Shown piece by piece: positions 1-6,356 of a stretch of 6,678 bases of DNA. Each line of letters starts with the position of its first letter. Positions within the stretch are counted from its first letter, which is position 1. This DNA is from Phycisphaeraceae bacterium. GTDB taxonomy: Bacteria > Planctomycetota > Phycisphaerae > Phycisphaerales > Phycisphaeraceae. The notes below the pieces were generated by a model. That model was not told the origin of the DNA and did not search any database. It saw only the letters and a program-made list of their open reading frames with translations. Location of the stretch: NCBI GenBank assembly GCA_029260695.1, contig JAJDCT010000421.1, positions 1 through 6,678 on the forward strand. The letters run 5' to 3'. A program made the position numbers and the translations under genes.

Positions 1-652
1 GCAGGCGCAAGGCAAAGACCGGACCTTCGGCCACCGCACCGGCGGCGAACGTATTCGGCCCCTGGTCACCCAGTGCGCCGAACTCGGCATCGAAGTCCTC
101 ACCCTCTACAGCTTCTCCACCGAAAACTGGACACGTTCCCAAGATGAGATCGACTTCCTCATGGGACTCTATGTCGAATACCTCATCGCCGAGCGCGGCG
201 AGCTACATAAAAACAACATCCGTTTCGTACAGATCGGTCGCCGTGATGGGCTCCCCCAACAGGTCCTTGACGAGCTCGACCAGACCGTCGCGCTGACCCA
301 AGACAACACCGGCATGACCTTGGCGCTTGAACTCAATTACGGCTCACGCACCGAGATCACCGACGACGTCCGCGCTATCGCACGCAAAGTCAAAGACGGC
401 AAACTCGAACCCGACGCGATCGACGAAAAAACCGTCAGCGACCACCTCTACACCGCCGGCCTCCCCGACCCCGACCTCCTGATCCGTACCGCCGGCGAGA
501 TGCGACTCAGTAACTACCTCCTCTGGCAGATCAGCTACGCTGAACTCTACGTCACCGACATCTGCTGGCCGGACTTTGACACCCCACAACTGCACAAGGC
601 CCTGCAAGCCTTCGCCAACCGCAAACGCCGCTTCGGCGCGGTGGTGGAATAA
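1..652 (+). CDS. uppS: Undecaprenyl diphosphate synthase (cis-prenyltransferase), 3' part
   Basis: This enzyme condenses eight isopentenyl diphosphates onto farnesyl diphosphate in cis, making the C55 lipid carrier for peptidoglycan and other envelope glycans. It works in the cytoplasm at the membrane. The frame is open from base 2 to the TAA at 650-652, giving 216 visible residues. The family's first conserved block (MDGNGRWA, with the catalytic Asp) should lie just before base 1, so about 20-30 N-terminal residues are missing because of the window edge. Visible family blocks are TLYSFSTENW, the LELNYGSRTEI strand-turn, and LLIRTAGEMRLSNYLLWQ with the two Arg and the Ser that bind the diphosphate of isopentenyl diphosphate. 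These are followed by ISYAELYVTDICWPDFD, which includes the Mg-binding Glu, and an RKRRFG end. The gene converges on the ATP-grasp gene across a palindromic repeat. The cdsA and dxr genes that often follow uppS are absent here. The assignment is firm. Confidence 0.96.
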   Translation, partial: QAQGKDRTFGHRTGGERIRPLVTQCAELGIEVLTLYSFSTENWTRSQDEIDFLMGLYVEYLIAERGELHKNNIRFVQIGRRDGLPQQVLDELDQTVALTQDNTGMTLALELNYGSRTEITDDVRAIARKVKDGKLEPDAIDEKTVSDHLYTAGLPDPDLLIRTAGEMRLSNYLLWQISYAELYVTDICWPDFDTPQLHKALQAFANRKRRFGAVVE

Positions 653-661
653 TGGGTAATC

Positions 662-819
662 AACCGCGAAGGCGCGAAGATAAACATAGCAAAGAAGAAT
701 GGACGGGATGATCCGGATGAGTGTATTCTTTTCCCCCCGATTGAATCGTGTTAACCCTGTCATCCCGTCTACAGTCTCTTCTTCTTCTTCTTCTTTGCGC
801 TCTTTGCGCCTTCGCGGTT
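662..819. repeat. Nested imperfect palindrome between convergent genes (interspersed-repeat-like)
   Basis: Three inverted-repeat pairs are nested in order. aaccgcgaaggcgc at 662-675 pairs with 806-819, gcaaagaagaa at 689-699 pairs with 788-798, and gacgggatga at 702-711 pairs with 760-769. All three are perfect matches. The right arm is about 10 bases longer because of a CTT run. Both outer arms have a loose 9-base period (for example ctttgcgct then ctttgcgcc at 793-810). The inner part has the ggacgggatgatccggatga style of imperfect short repeat. From memory, intergenic elements with this kind of wording (cgcaaaggcgc and ggatnnncaggat motifs) recur in many environmental bacterial genomes, but membership of a named family is not shown here. 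Its place between two convergent stop codons fits a two-way terminator, although no clean GC stem followed by a U tract is visible. Confidence 0.75.
778..795. repeat. (CTT)6 microsatellite
   Basis: Six perfect CTT units lie in the right arm of the nested palindrome. The left arm has only the shorter gaagaa equivalent at 694-699. The extra units account for the difference in arm length, as expected from slippage after the palindrome formed. Confidence 0.85.
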
Positions 820-1963
820 AATCTTCCCCGCCCTTATTTATCGCTGAATACACCTGCCCCGCCATCGCCTTGAGCTTGTTGAAGCAGTCGTCACGCGACG
901 TACCCGACGCAAACACCGTGCAGACCGCCGCACCCTTGCGCAACGCCTTGCCCACCTCCGACACGTCCGCGACCTGGTCCTTGCTGAATAACGCGTGCAG
1001 GTCAGGTGCTCCACCATCCCCCTTGGCGAACACCACCGCCTTGCCGTGCATCCCCGACCGAGGCTTATTGGCTTTGCGCGACCCGTCCGTCGGGCTCAGC
1101 GCATGCACGCCGGTGATCTTCTCGACCACCTCGACGCTCGCCGTGTATCGCGGGTTCACCTCGACCGGCCAGAGGTTGCCCTTGAAATCCATCACCAGAT
1201 CAACCCCGAATACCCCGCGCATATCAAACCGCTGCGTTAGCACCACACCCAAATGGGACATCGTGTCGCGGGTCACCTCGGACACCTGCAACGGCCCAAC
1301 AGACCCGCAATACGCAAACTCACTGGCACCGAAGCAAGGCTCCCCGATCAACTGCTCGGTCGCCCCCAACAAGATCGACGACCACCCGTCGCAGTGATAC
1401 ACCGCGCTGATCGGCATCCCGCGCACATACTGTTGCAGGTAGTGCGTCGCGTCGATCGGCTTGCCCGGCCGCCACCAATGGATGTCCTGCCCGCCGTAGG
1501 AATTTTGGGGTTTCAGCAGGTACTTCGTCTTGCCGAATGACCCAAACGCCAGCCGCCACAGCCGACGCATAAACGAGATCGTCGTCACCGTCTGGCAACG
1601 CTTCAACCCCGGCGCCTTAGGGATCGTCGCCAACGCGGTCGGCCAACGCACCTTACGCACCGCCTCCGGCGGCGAAGTCAGAAACTCGTGCTCAAACCCG
1701 ATCGCCTTGAGCAGGTCCACCTCCCCGTCCAGCCCCCCAGCCAGCAACACCTTCGCGTCCGAAGGCGCACCTTCCAATAGCTTAAGAATCCCGCCCGGAT
1801 AATCCTCACCCCCAACCACCCGCGCCCCGCCGCTCCGGGGGGCCAACTCACGCAGGTCCCGATCGCCCCGTCGGTCGATACACCACGGCTCAAACCCCGA
1901 CGACACCGCCGACCGCGCCGCCGCACGCGCCGAACTGCCCAGAATAATCAGTGGCTCACCCAT
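818..1963 (-). CDS. ATP-grasp family ligase-like protein (COG2232-like)
   Basis: The protein has 381 residues from the ATG at 1961-1963. Order of parts: an N-terminal Rossmann-like strand and turn (MGEPLIILGSSARAAARSA, 1-19); a pre-ATP-grasp region with LLAGGLDGEVDLL (73-85); the ATP-grasp lid LLKPQNSYGGQDI (149-161); and the metal-binding end VFGVDLVMDFKGNLWPVEVN followed by PRY (251-273), where Glu268 and Asn270 are the expected Mg ligands. The fold implies ATP-driven carboxylate-amine (or similar) ligation through an acyl-phosphate. The substrate cannot be read from the sequence. COG2232-like proteins occur near C1/tetrahydromethanopterin genes in some methylotrophs and planctomycetes, but no such neighbour is present here. 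The frame opens at 2005 with GTG, then ATG at 2000-2002. The 1963 start was chosen because the Rossmann strand begins there and because the decayed copy at 4354-4465 keeps the same MGEP. Neither start has a strong Shine-Dalgarno sequence. The fold is firm, the exact role unknown. Confidence 0.85.
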   Translation of the reverse strand: MGEPLIILGSSARAAARSAVSSGFEPWCIDRRGDRDLRELAPRSGGARVVGGEDYPGGILKLLEGAPSDAKVLLAGGLDGEVDLLKAIGFEHEFLTSPPEAVRKVRWPTALATIPKAPGLKRCQTVTTISFMRRLWRLAFGSFGKTKYLLKPQNSYGGQDIHWWRPGKPIDATHYLQQYVRGMPISAVYHCDGWSSILLGATEQLIGEPCFGASEFAYCGSVGPLQVSEVTRDTMSHLGVVLTQRFDMRGVFGVDLVMDFKGNLWPVEVNPRYTASVEVVEKITGVHALSPTDGSRKANKPRSGMHGKAVVFAKGDGGAPDLHALFSKDQVADVSEVGKALRKGAAVCTVFASGTSRDDCFNKLKAMAGQVYSAINKGGED

Positions 1964-2005
1964 CCCGACATGATACGCCCAATGCCTGGCGGCGTGTCTC
2001 ATCAC

Positions 2006-2570
2006 TCACCATCGGGCGGATGCTCCGGAAGTATTACCAATCGTAAACATCATAAGCTTGAGCTTCCAAGAGGGCATCCCCGCCGTTCCTGAATGACACG
2101 GGCAAGACACACCGGGTAACTCACGTATTAATAGAGAACGTCCTGGCTTGTCGCGGCTGGCTGTTGTCACAGCGGAATGCGTAAGGATGATCCGCTCAAT
2201 GAACATTGTAGACGAATAGCTTTATGAGAATTGAATGCGATACACATAGTTTATCACTAAGCAGTTTTTACAGGACCTTGTTGATATATCATAATTTGTG
2301 CGCATCAAGTAATAGGCCGGCTTTTTATAGCCGATGCAACGATAGCGTAAGTGGATGCTGGCAAATTAGCAGCTCGCCACACGTGTCCGGGCCCGGGGCC
2401 AGAAGCCGCATTGGGTGCAAGGGGCTTGTTGAGGGATATGTAGGGAATCGCAAAATCATAGTAGAATATCGTGTTGGGCGCTAATTGCGTCACGCCGTGT
2501 GCCGTGTCATGCACAGGCCTGGCCATGAGGCGGGCGCGAAAATCAGATGCCCCGGGGTAGGAGCTGAATC
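2006..2570. other. Gene-poor intergenic stretch upstream of the chemoreceptor
   Basis: This stretch of about 565 bases lies between the divergent ATP-grasp and chemoreceptor genes. It is visibly richer in A and T (especially 2205-2310) than the rest of the window. Short ORFs on both strands here have no family motifs and no coding-like composition. It holds a sigma70-like promoter candidate (2267-2295) and a small hairpin (CGGCT at 2318-2322 with AGCCG at 2329-2333, flanked by GCATC at 2302-2306 and GATGC at 2333-2337, sharing base 2333). There is also a 10-base palindrome CCGGGCCCGG (2387-2396), a 20-base near-match to 4506-4525 (at 2525-2544), and the chemoreceptor's AGGAG ribosome binding site (2559-2563). 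No transposase remnant was seen. Confidence 0.6.
2267..2295 (+). promoter_or_regulatory. Candidate sigma70-type promoter for the chemoreceptor
   Basis: TTTACA (2267-2272) and CATAAT (2290-2295) are separated by exactly 17 bases, and each matches the consensus hexamer at five of six positions. It sits in the most AT-rich part of the gap and faces the chemoreceptor gene. Transcription would start near 2302, leaving a leader of about 270 bases before the ATG at 2571. That is long, so either the leader is regulatory, or a nearer promoter exists that I do not recognise, or this promoter serves a small RNA. Confidence 0.4.
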
Positions 2571-4337
2571 ATGTTGAGTCGAGTTACGTCTTTGGGGCTG
2601 GGGACGCGGATCATTGGCGCTACTCTGGCCATCCTTGTGACGGTGGTCACGATCAACTACGTCGTATTCATTGATAAGCACCAAGCGTCCGCGAACGATG
2701 CGATGGTGCACAAGGCCGCGGCGTTTACCGCGGTCGCCGACGAGGCGAAAAACCATGTAAGCCAGCTGAACAAGAGCGGGGCATTTGATACAGATAGTCT
2801 CCTGGCCGAGCTCAAAGAGGATCAGGCAGCAGGAAAGCCCTACGCCGAGTCCAGAATATTCGGGACGATCCCGGTGGTTGCCGGCTGGGTCACCGCGAAG
2901 GAGGCTGCCGAACGTGAGGACATCGAGTTCCGGGTCACGTCCTATGAGGCACGGAATAAAGAGAACGAGCCGGCCACCGATTCGTTTGAGGGCAAGCTCC
3001 TGACCGACCTGACCGCACAGGTCAGCGCGGGCGGTGAAGCGAAAATCCACCGGATCGATGAAGCGACCAACTCCCTGCACTACATGCGCGCCATCCAATT
3101 GGACAATGGCTGCATGATGTGTCACGGCGACCCGGCAACCAGCCCGACAGGCGACGGCAAAGATATCCTGGGTTTCACGATGGAGAACTGGGAGCCCGGG
3201 TACATGCACGGGTCCTACCACGTGGTCATGCCGCTTGCCCCGGTGGACAGCCAGGTGGCGTCGTTCATCGCCGGCGGCCTGATGTGGACCGTCCCGATCG
3301 TGATCGGTGCCACCATCCTGTTCGTCCTGTTTCTCCGTCGGATTTTCAATAAGCCGGTCTCCTCGCTGATCACCAGGATCCGTGAGATCCAACAGACCAA
3401 CGACCTGACCAAGCGTGTCGAGTTGAGGTCCAAGGACGAAATCGGTCAACTCGGCGAGTGCTTCAACGGCTTCGTCGAGACGCTCCAAGGCGTGATCGGT
3501 GATGTCACCGGATCGACACACGAAGTTGCGGGTGCCGCGACACAGATAGCCGCATCCAGTGAGGAGATCGCCAGCGGGATGCAGGAGCAGTCCTCTCAGA
3601 TCACTCAGGTCAGCTCCGCGATCGAAGAGATGTCCGCCAGCATCGTCGAGGTGGCCCGCAAGTCTGGCGAAGCGGCCAACGACGCCACCGAATCAGGGAA
3701 CGTAGCAAAAGAGGGCGGGGAAGTGGTCCGCGAGACCATCGAAGGGATGAACTCGATCTCGGATGCGGTCACCGCGGGTGCCGCCAGTGTGTCCGAGTTG
3801 GGCAAACGCGGCGAGCAGATCGGTGAGATCATCGAGGTCATCAACGACATCGCCGACCAGACGAACTTGTTGGCGCTCAACGCCGCGATCGAAGCGGCCC
3901 GCGCCGGAGAGCACGGCCGAGGCTTCGCGGTTGTGGCCGACGAGGTCCGCAAGCTCGCTGACCGAACGACCAAGGCGACCGAGGAGATCGCCCAGTCGAT
4001 CCAGGCGATCCAATCCGAGACCGGTGAGGCGGTTGAGAAGATGAACGCCGGCACCGAGCAGGTCACGGTCGGTGTTCAGAAGGCAACCCAGGCGGGTGAG
4101 AGCCTCGAGAAGATCGTCACCGGTGCTCAGAACGTCGCCAACAACGTCCAGTCGATCGCGGCGGCGGCGGAACAGCAGTCTGCTGCGGCGGAAGAGGTAG
4201 GCAGGAACATCGAATCGATCACCGCGGTGACGGCGCAGAGCACCGAGGGCGCGCAGCAGGCCGCACAGGCTGCGACTCAACTCTCGGGCAAAGCCGAGGA
4301 ACTACTGGCCGTCGTGAATCAGTTCAAAATAAAGTGA
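2571..4337 (+). CDS. Methyl-accepting chemotaxis protein with periplasmic haem-c (Tll0287-like/DUF3365) sensor
   Basis: This is a complete transmembrane chemoreceptor of 588 residues. It has a first membrane helix (about 14-34), a periplasmic sensor (35-230), a second helix (231-255), a HAMP linker (about 256-308) and a long cytoplasmic coiled-coil signalling domain (about 315-586). The sensor holds C181-M-M-C-H185, a textbook covalent haem-c site. It is followed by a [20 protein letters not shown] stretch typical of the Tll0287-like (DUF3365) fold. The CheA/CheW-binding hairpin tip is [20 protein letters not shown] (429-448), then [17 protein letters not shown]. Candidate methylation sites are the Glu/Gln pairs near 330-353 and 533-542. 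The C-terminus lacks a CheR/CheB-tethering pentapeptide. Known relatives such as Desulfovibrio DcrA sense redox state or oxygen through haem c. The same role here is inferred and would need a cytochrome c maturation system. AGGAG lies 7 bases before the ATG. No che genes are nearby, so it is an orphan receptor. Confidence 0.95.
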   Translation: MLSRVTSLGLGTRIIGATLAILVTVVTINYVVFIDKHQASANDAMVHKAAAFTAVADEAKNHVSQLNKSGAFDTDSLLAELKEDQAAGKPYAESRIFGTIPVVAGWVTAKEAAEREDIEFRVTSYEARNKENEPATDSFEGKLLTDLTAQVSAGGEAKIHRIDEATNSLHYMRAIQLDNGCMMCHGDPATSPTGDGKDILGFTMENWEPGYMHGSYHVVMPLAPVDSQVASFIAGGLMWTVPIVIGATILFVLFLRRIFNKPVSSLITRIREIQQTNDLTKRVELRSKDEIGQLGECFNGFVETLQGVIGDVTGSTHEVAGAATQIAASSEEIASGMQEQSSQITQVSSAIEEMSASIVEVARKSGEAANDATESGNVAKEGGEVVRETIEGMNSISDAVTAGAASVSELGKRGEQIGEIIEVINDIADQTNLLALNAAIEAARAGEHGRGFAVVADEVRKLADRTTKATEEIAQSIQAIQSETGEAVEKMNAGTEQVTVGVQKATQAGESLEKIVTGAQNVANNVQSIAAAAEQQSAAAEEVGRNIESITAVTAQSTEGAQQAAQAATQLSGKAEELLAVVNQFKIK

Positions 4338-4353
4338 GTTAAGAGGCGACACG

Positions 4354-4465
4354 ATGCGCCCCCCCCGGTTGATGCACCAAGCCTCAAGCATCGCCGTCGG
4401 CGGGGCCGCAGGCGCCGATCTGCCCAGGATAATTATCGGTTCACCCATCCCGACTTGATACGTCC
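4354..4465 (-). pseudogene. Decayed 5' fragment of a second ATP-grasp gene copy
   Basis: This stretch aligns in the same orientation with 1861-1980, the start of the intact ATP-grasp gene, including bases upstream of its ATG. By hand alignment about 81 of 100 compared bases match. The copy has a 9-base in-frame deletion (three codons) and a length change in a run of eight C at 4359-4366. The minus-strand reading from the ATG at 4446-4448 is MGEPIIILGRSA, ending in EAWCINRGG, against MGEPLIILGSSA and EPWCIDRRG in the intact gene. Similarity ends about 15 bases after the chemoreceptor stop codon, so the remaining 90% of the gene is missing. It cannot encode a working enzyme. It lies 35 bases downstream of the stop of the 43-codon ORF, spacing normal for an operon, which suggests this was once a real gene start. 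Confidence 0.85.
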
Positions 4466-4483
4466 CCGCAGACCATCGCGCGC

Positions 4484-4615
4484 TTACTCTGCCCCATCAG
4501 CTGCAATGAAGCGGGCGCGAAAACCCCCGGGCGATAACGGGGCCAACGGCGCATAACACTCAACCTCGACAGCCGTCAGGCCCGCAGACTGGAACTCCCC
4601 CAGCAGGCGTTTCAT
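4484..4615 (-). CDS. 43-residue ORF, small protein or 3' remnant of a lost gene
   Basis: The ORF runs from ATG (4613-4615) to TAA (4484-4486) and begins only three bases after the TGA of the membrane-protein gene, in the same frame. This spacing would allow coupled translation. The product starts MKRLLGEFQSAGLTAVEVE and ends GGFRARFIAADGAE. It reads like real protein: an amphipathic helix, an AGLTAVEVE strand, then a closing strand. That pattern resembles the last helix and strands of a class I methyltransferase, but this is a weak resemblance and I do not recognise a family. It may be the C-terminal end of a larger gene whose front was lost by rearrangement, given the broken ATP-grasp copy immediately downstream. 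It could also be a genuine small gene. Confidence 0.4.
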   Translation of the reverse strand: MKRLLGEFQSAGLTAVEVECYAPLAPLSPGGFRARFIAADGAE

Positions 4616-4618
4616 CAG

Positions 4619-4945
4619 TCAACCTAACAATCTATCGCGGTCGTTGCCGGTCAATCGCAGCCGGTGGTTAACCACACGCATGACGCGTACGGTACATCCT
4701 GCGACCAAGACACCGACCAAGGCGGTCACTATTGTCAGCAAGACCGGTTCAATCAGCGGCGGCCCTAAGTCCTCGCTCGACCCCCAGAGCGCAAGGAAGA
4801 GATAACAGCCTCCGACCCAGAGGAGCGTCCCCGAGAGAGTCGCGACCGCTGTCGCGGCCCAGAAGCGACGCCAGACGGTGTGAAAGACAGCGCCGCTGGT
4901 CAAGCCAAGTACTAAAACGATCACTGGACCAAGAATACCGCTCAT
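4619..4945 (-). CDS. Small three-helix membrane protein, unknown function
   Basis: The protein has 108 residues and three predicted membrane helices: about 4-22 (LGPVIVLVLGLTSGAVFHTV), 29-54 (through TLLWVGGCYLFLALWG) and 65-88 (PVLLTIVTALVGVLVAGC). A basic tail with VMRVVNHRLRL follows. By the positive-inside rule, the Arg-rich loop WRRFW (25-29) and the basic C-terminus favour a cytoplasmic tail, though the topology is not certain. I do not recognise a family. The frame is open upstream to 5179, but the start at 4943-4945 is preferred. The hydrophobic part begins there, a GGGGGTG tract sits just upstream as a ribosome binding site, and the extra 78 residues look like translated non-coding DNA. 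A 211-base gap (4946-5156) with no convincing gene separates it from the CxxC protein gene. Confidence 0.6.
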   Translation of the reverse strand: MSGILGPVIVLVLGLTSGAVFHTVWRRFWAATAVATLSGTLLWVGGCYLFLALWGSSEDLGPPLIEPVLLTIVTALVGVLVAGCTVRVMRVVNHRLRLTGNDRDRLLG

Positions 4946-5156
4946 AAACACCCCCAAGGTCTTGCCCGCTGAAGTCGCTCCGCTCAATGGCGAGCCACCC
5001 GCCGGAGCCAAACAGGGGACCCACTTTAAGGACGACGCTGACCGTGCTTTGTTTCGTCTGAACACAAAAACATGCCGCGGCCCGCCGCAATGCCGCGACG
5101 CTAATACCCCGATGGCCCTGCCGGTGGCCTCCTGATAAATACCAATCGCCACGTCT

Positions 5157-5441
5157 TCACTCTTCGGCGTCGGGCGCATCCTCGGCCGGGCCTTGCTCCG
5201 CCGCCGCGAGCATCTGGGCTTTTTTGTTGGCGTCCCAGGACTCGCCGTAGCGGAACAGGATCAGGTGGCACTTCTTGCAGCGGTAGCCCTCCATGCGATT
5301 CGGCCGCATCACCGCATGAGTCCCCGGCACGTCCTCGGCCATCCCGCCGCCGCCGGGCGTGCGCCCGTGCAGCCAGTGCATACCGGCGGACACAGGCAAG
5401 AGGCCTTCTTCCATCGTCGCGTTACATTCCGGGCATCGCAT
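5157..5441 (-). CDS. Small two-CxxC zinc-ribbon-like protein (DUF6487-like)
   Basis: The protein has 94 residues from the ATG at 5439-5441. It opens with MRCPECNATMEEGLLPVSAG and ends its folded part with EGYRCKKCHLILFRYGESW. An acidic, Ala-rich tail follows (about 79-94). Cys3, Cys6, Cys55 and Cys58 form two CxxC knuckles that probably share one zinc. The CPxC-x3-MEEG opening and the late RCxxC resemble the DUF6487 family of small bacterial proteins of unknown function. The frame continues upstream to 5546, but this start is supported by GGGAG placed 7 bases before the ATG and by the family-like beginning. The gene lies 83 bases downstream of the acetyltransferase on the same strand. Possible roles (metal or nucleic-acid binding) cannot be separated from sequence alone. 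Confidence 0.8.
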   Translation of the reverse strand: MRCPECNATMEEGLLPVSAGMHWLHGRTPGGGGMAEDVPGTHAVMRPNRMEGYRCKKCHLILFRYGESWDANKKAQMLAAAEQGPAEDAPDAEE

Positions 5442-5524
5442 GGCGTGTCTCCCGCTGCGGACCATAGTCTGGATACACATTGTCACTGTCATGCCGGCAT
5501 CTGGCAACCGAGGGTCGGATAGCG

Positions 5525-6340
5525 TTAGCGGTTCTCGTTCATCCACTTCACCGCGAAGTCGACCAGCGGCCGCTGGGGCATGAGTCTTGACTCTGCCAGG
5601 CCGACTTGTCCGATGGTAGTGTGATCGGTTTGCGTCTCAAACGCTTTACCGATTTTGTCGAAGTCTTCGTGATTAACATCCAGAGTTTCGTACTCGACCC
5701 ACCGCCGTTTGCCATCGACAAGCATGGCAGCCGCCTGTTTTTGGGTTTGTTTGGGGCTGTAGTTGGCGCGATGCTCAGCCAAATGGATCGAGCTGTTGTT
5801 CGCATGGCCGACACCCAGCAGCAGGACGTGGCCGTCGAGTTGATGGAGCCTGCCGACCGGGGACTGGTCGCCGATAGCTTCTTCAAGCGCATGGTGATCG
5901 GTTAGGAACTTCGTGTTGGGGCCTCTGACCGCAAACGAACACTGGGGGTGCTTGCTTCGGATCACGTCCCGCTGATTGCGGAACGTCTCAGCGATCTCGC
6001 CCATCTGTCGACTCTGCGTCAGGTCCGGGTCCCAAGTCGGCCAGTACTCATAGATGATCGGCAGCCAGGTTTTGGGTACAGGTGGGGCTTTCCATTGCGC
6101 CGGCTCGGACCAGTCGCTGGACATGGTGGGCATCATCAGCGTGCCTTCTTCGCCGAGCACTTCCTGCAGCGCCATCACCACCGCCTGCGCACCACCACAT
6201 ACAAAGCCGATCTTGCTCAGCGAGCTGTGGACCAGCAGCGTCATCCCGGGCTGAACGCCCAGTGTCCTAAGGTCCGACACCAATCGTTCGACCGTGATCG
6301 GCGTGTCGCCGGTGCGTGCGATGATCTCTTCGATCGACAT
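5525..6340 (-). CDS. AAC(3)-family (Antibiotic_NAT) acetyl-CoA-dependent N-acetyltransferase
   Basis: The protein has 271 residues, the usual length for this family, which transfers acetyl from acetyl-CoA to an amine; the best-known substrates are the 3-amino group of aminoglycosides. Family blocks are LLVHSSLSKIG (35-45), GGAQAVVMALQEVLGEEGTL (49-68) then MMPT, and the EYWPTWDP turn (98-105). Next come MGEIAETFR (113-121), the SKHPQCSFAVRG block (129-140), SPVGRL (160-165) and LLLGVGHANNSSIHLAEHRA (173-192). His187 matches the conserved catalytic His of the family. No key block is missing. Family members also act on other amines, and a chromosomal position beside rny with no mobile element suggests a native metabolic or self-protection role over acquired resistance. 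Sequence alone does not show aminoglycoside activity. Its ATG is 17 bases from the rny stop, so co-transcription is likely. The ribosome binding site is weak. Confidence 0.92.
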   Translation of the reverse strand: MSIEEIIARTGDTPITVERLVSDLRTLGVQPGMTLLVHSSLSKIGFVCGGAQAVVMALQEVLGEEGTLMMPTMSSDWSEPAQWKAPPVPKTWLPIIYEYWPTWDPDLTQSRQMGEIAETFRNQRDVIRSKHPQCSFAVRGPNTKFLTDHHALEEAIGDQSPVGRLHQLDGHVLLLGVGHANNSSIHLAEHRANYSPKQTQKQAAAMLVDGKRRWVEYETLDVNHEDFDKIGKAFETQTDHTTIGQVGLAESRLMPQRPLVDFAVKWMNENR

Positions 6341-6356
6341 GCGGTGTGGCTCAATG

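Noticed and set aside
344..763. Minus-strand open frame opposite uppS
   Set aside because: It overlaps unmistakable uppS coding sequence and runs through the palindromic repeat, with no domain.
870..1802. Plus-strand open frames opposite the ATP-grasp gene
   Set aside because: These are shadows of a gene whose ATP-grasp motifs are clear on the minus strand.
2006..2206. Short minus-strand ORF upstream of the ATP-grasp gene
   Set aside because: The translation has no motif, and an in-frame stop separates it from the ATP-grasp frame.
2224..2484. Plus-strand ORF of 86 codons in the gap before the chemoreceptor
   Set aside because: It has no ribosome binding site, no recognisable motif and a composition unlike the neighbouring genes. 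It overlaps the promoter candidate.
2490..3521. Long minus-strand open frame (343 codons) opposite the chemoreceptor
   Set aside because: It lies mostly antisense to a gene with clear family motifs. Its translation is rich in Arg, Asp, His and Gly as expected from an antisense frame of GC-rich DNA and shows no domain.
3605..4280. Minus-strand open frames opposite the chemoreceptor signalling domain
   Set aside because: Repetitive Leu/Arg/Asp or Ser/Ala-rich translations are the mirror of the coiled-coil codons and have no independent evidence.
4338..4370. Terminator for the chemoreceptor gene
   Set aside because: No stem followed by a T run exists after the stop codon. The run of eight C belongs to the ATP-grasp remnant.
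4946..5179. N-terminal extension of the small membrane protein
   Set aside because: The extra 78 residues have no hydrophobic or domain pattern, while a ribosome binding site and the first helix begin at 4945. The stretch otherwise holds only weak GC-rich hairpins.
5491..5500. Perfect 10-base palindrome atgccggcat between the acetyltransferase and CxxC genes
   Set aside because: Palindromes this short are expected by chance in GC-rich DNA. No second copy or promoter overlap was found to support an operator.
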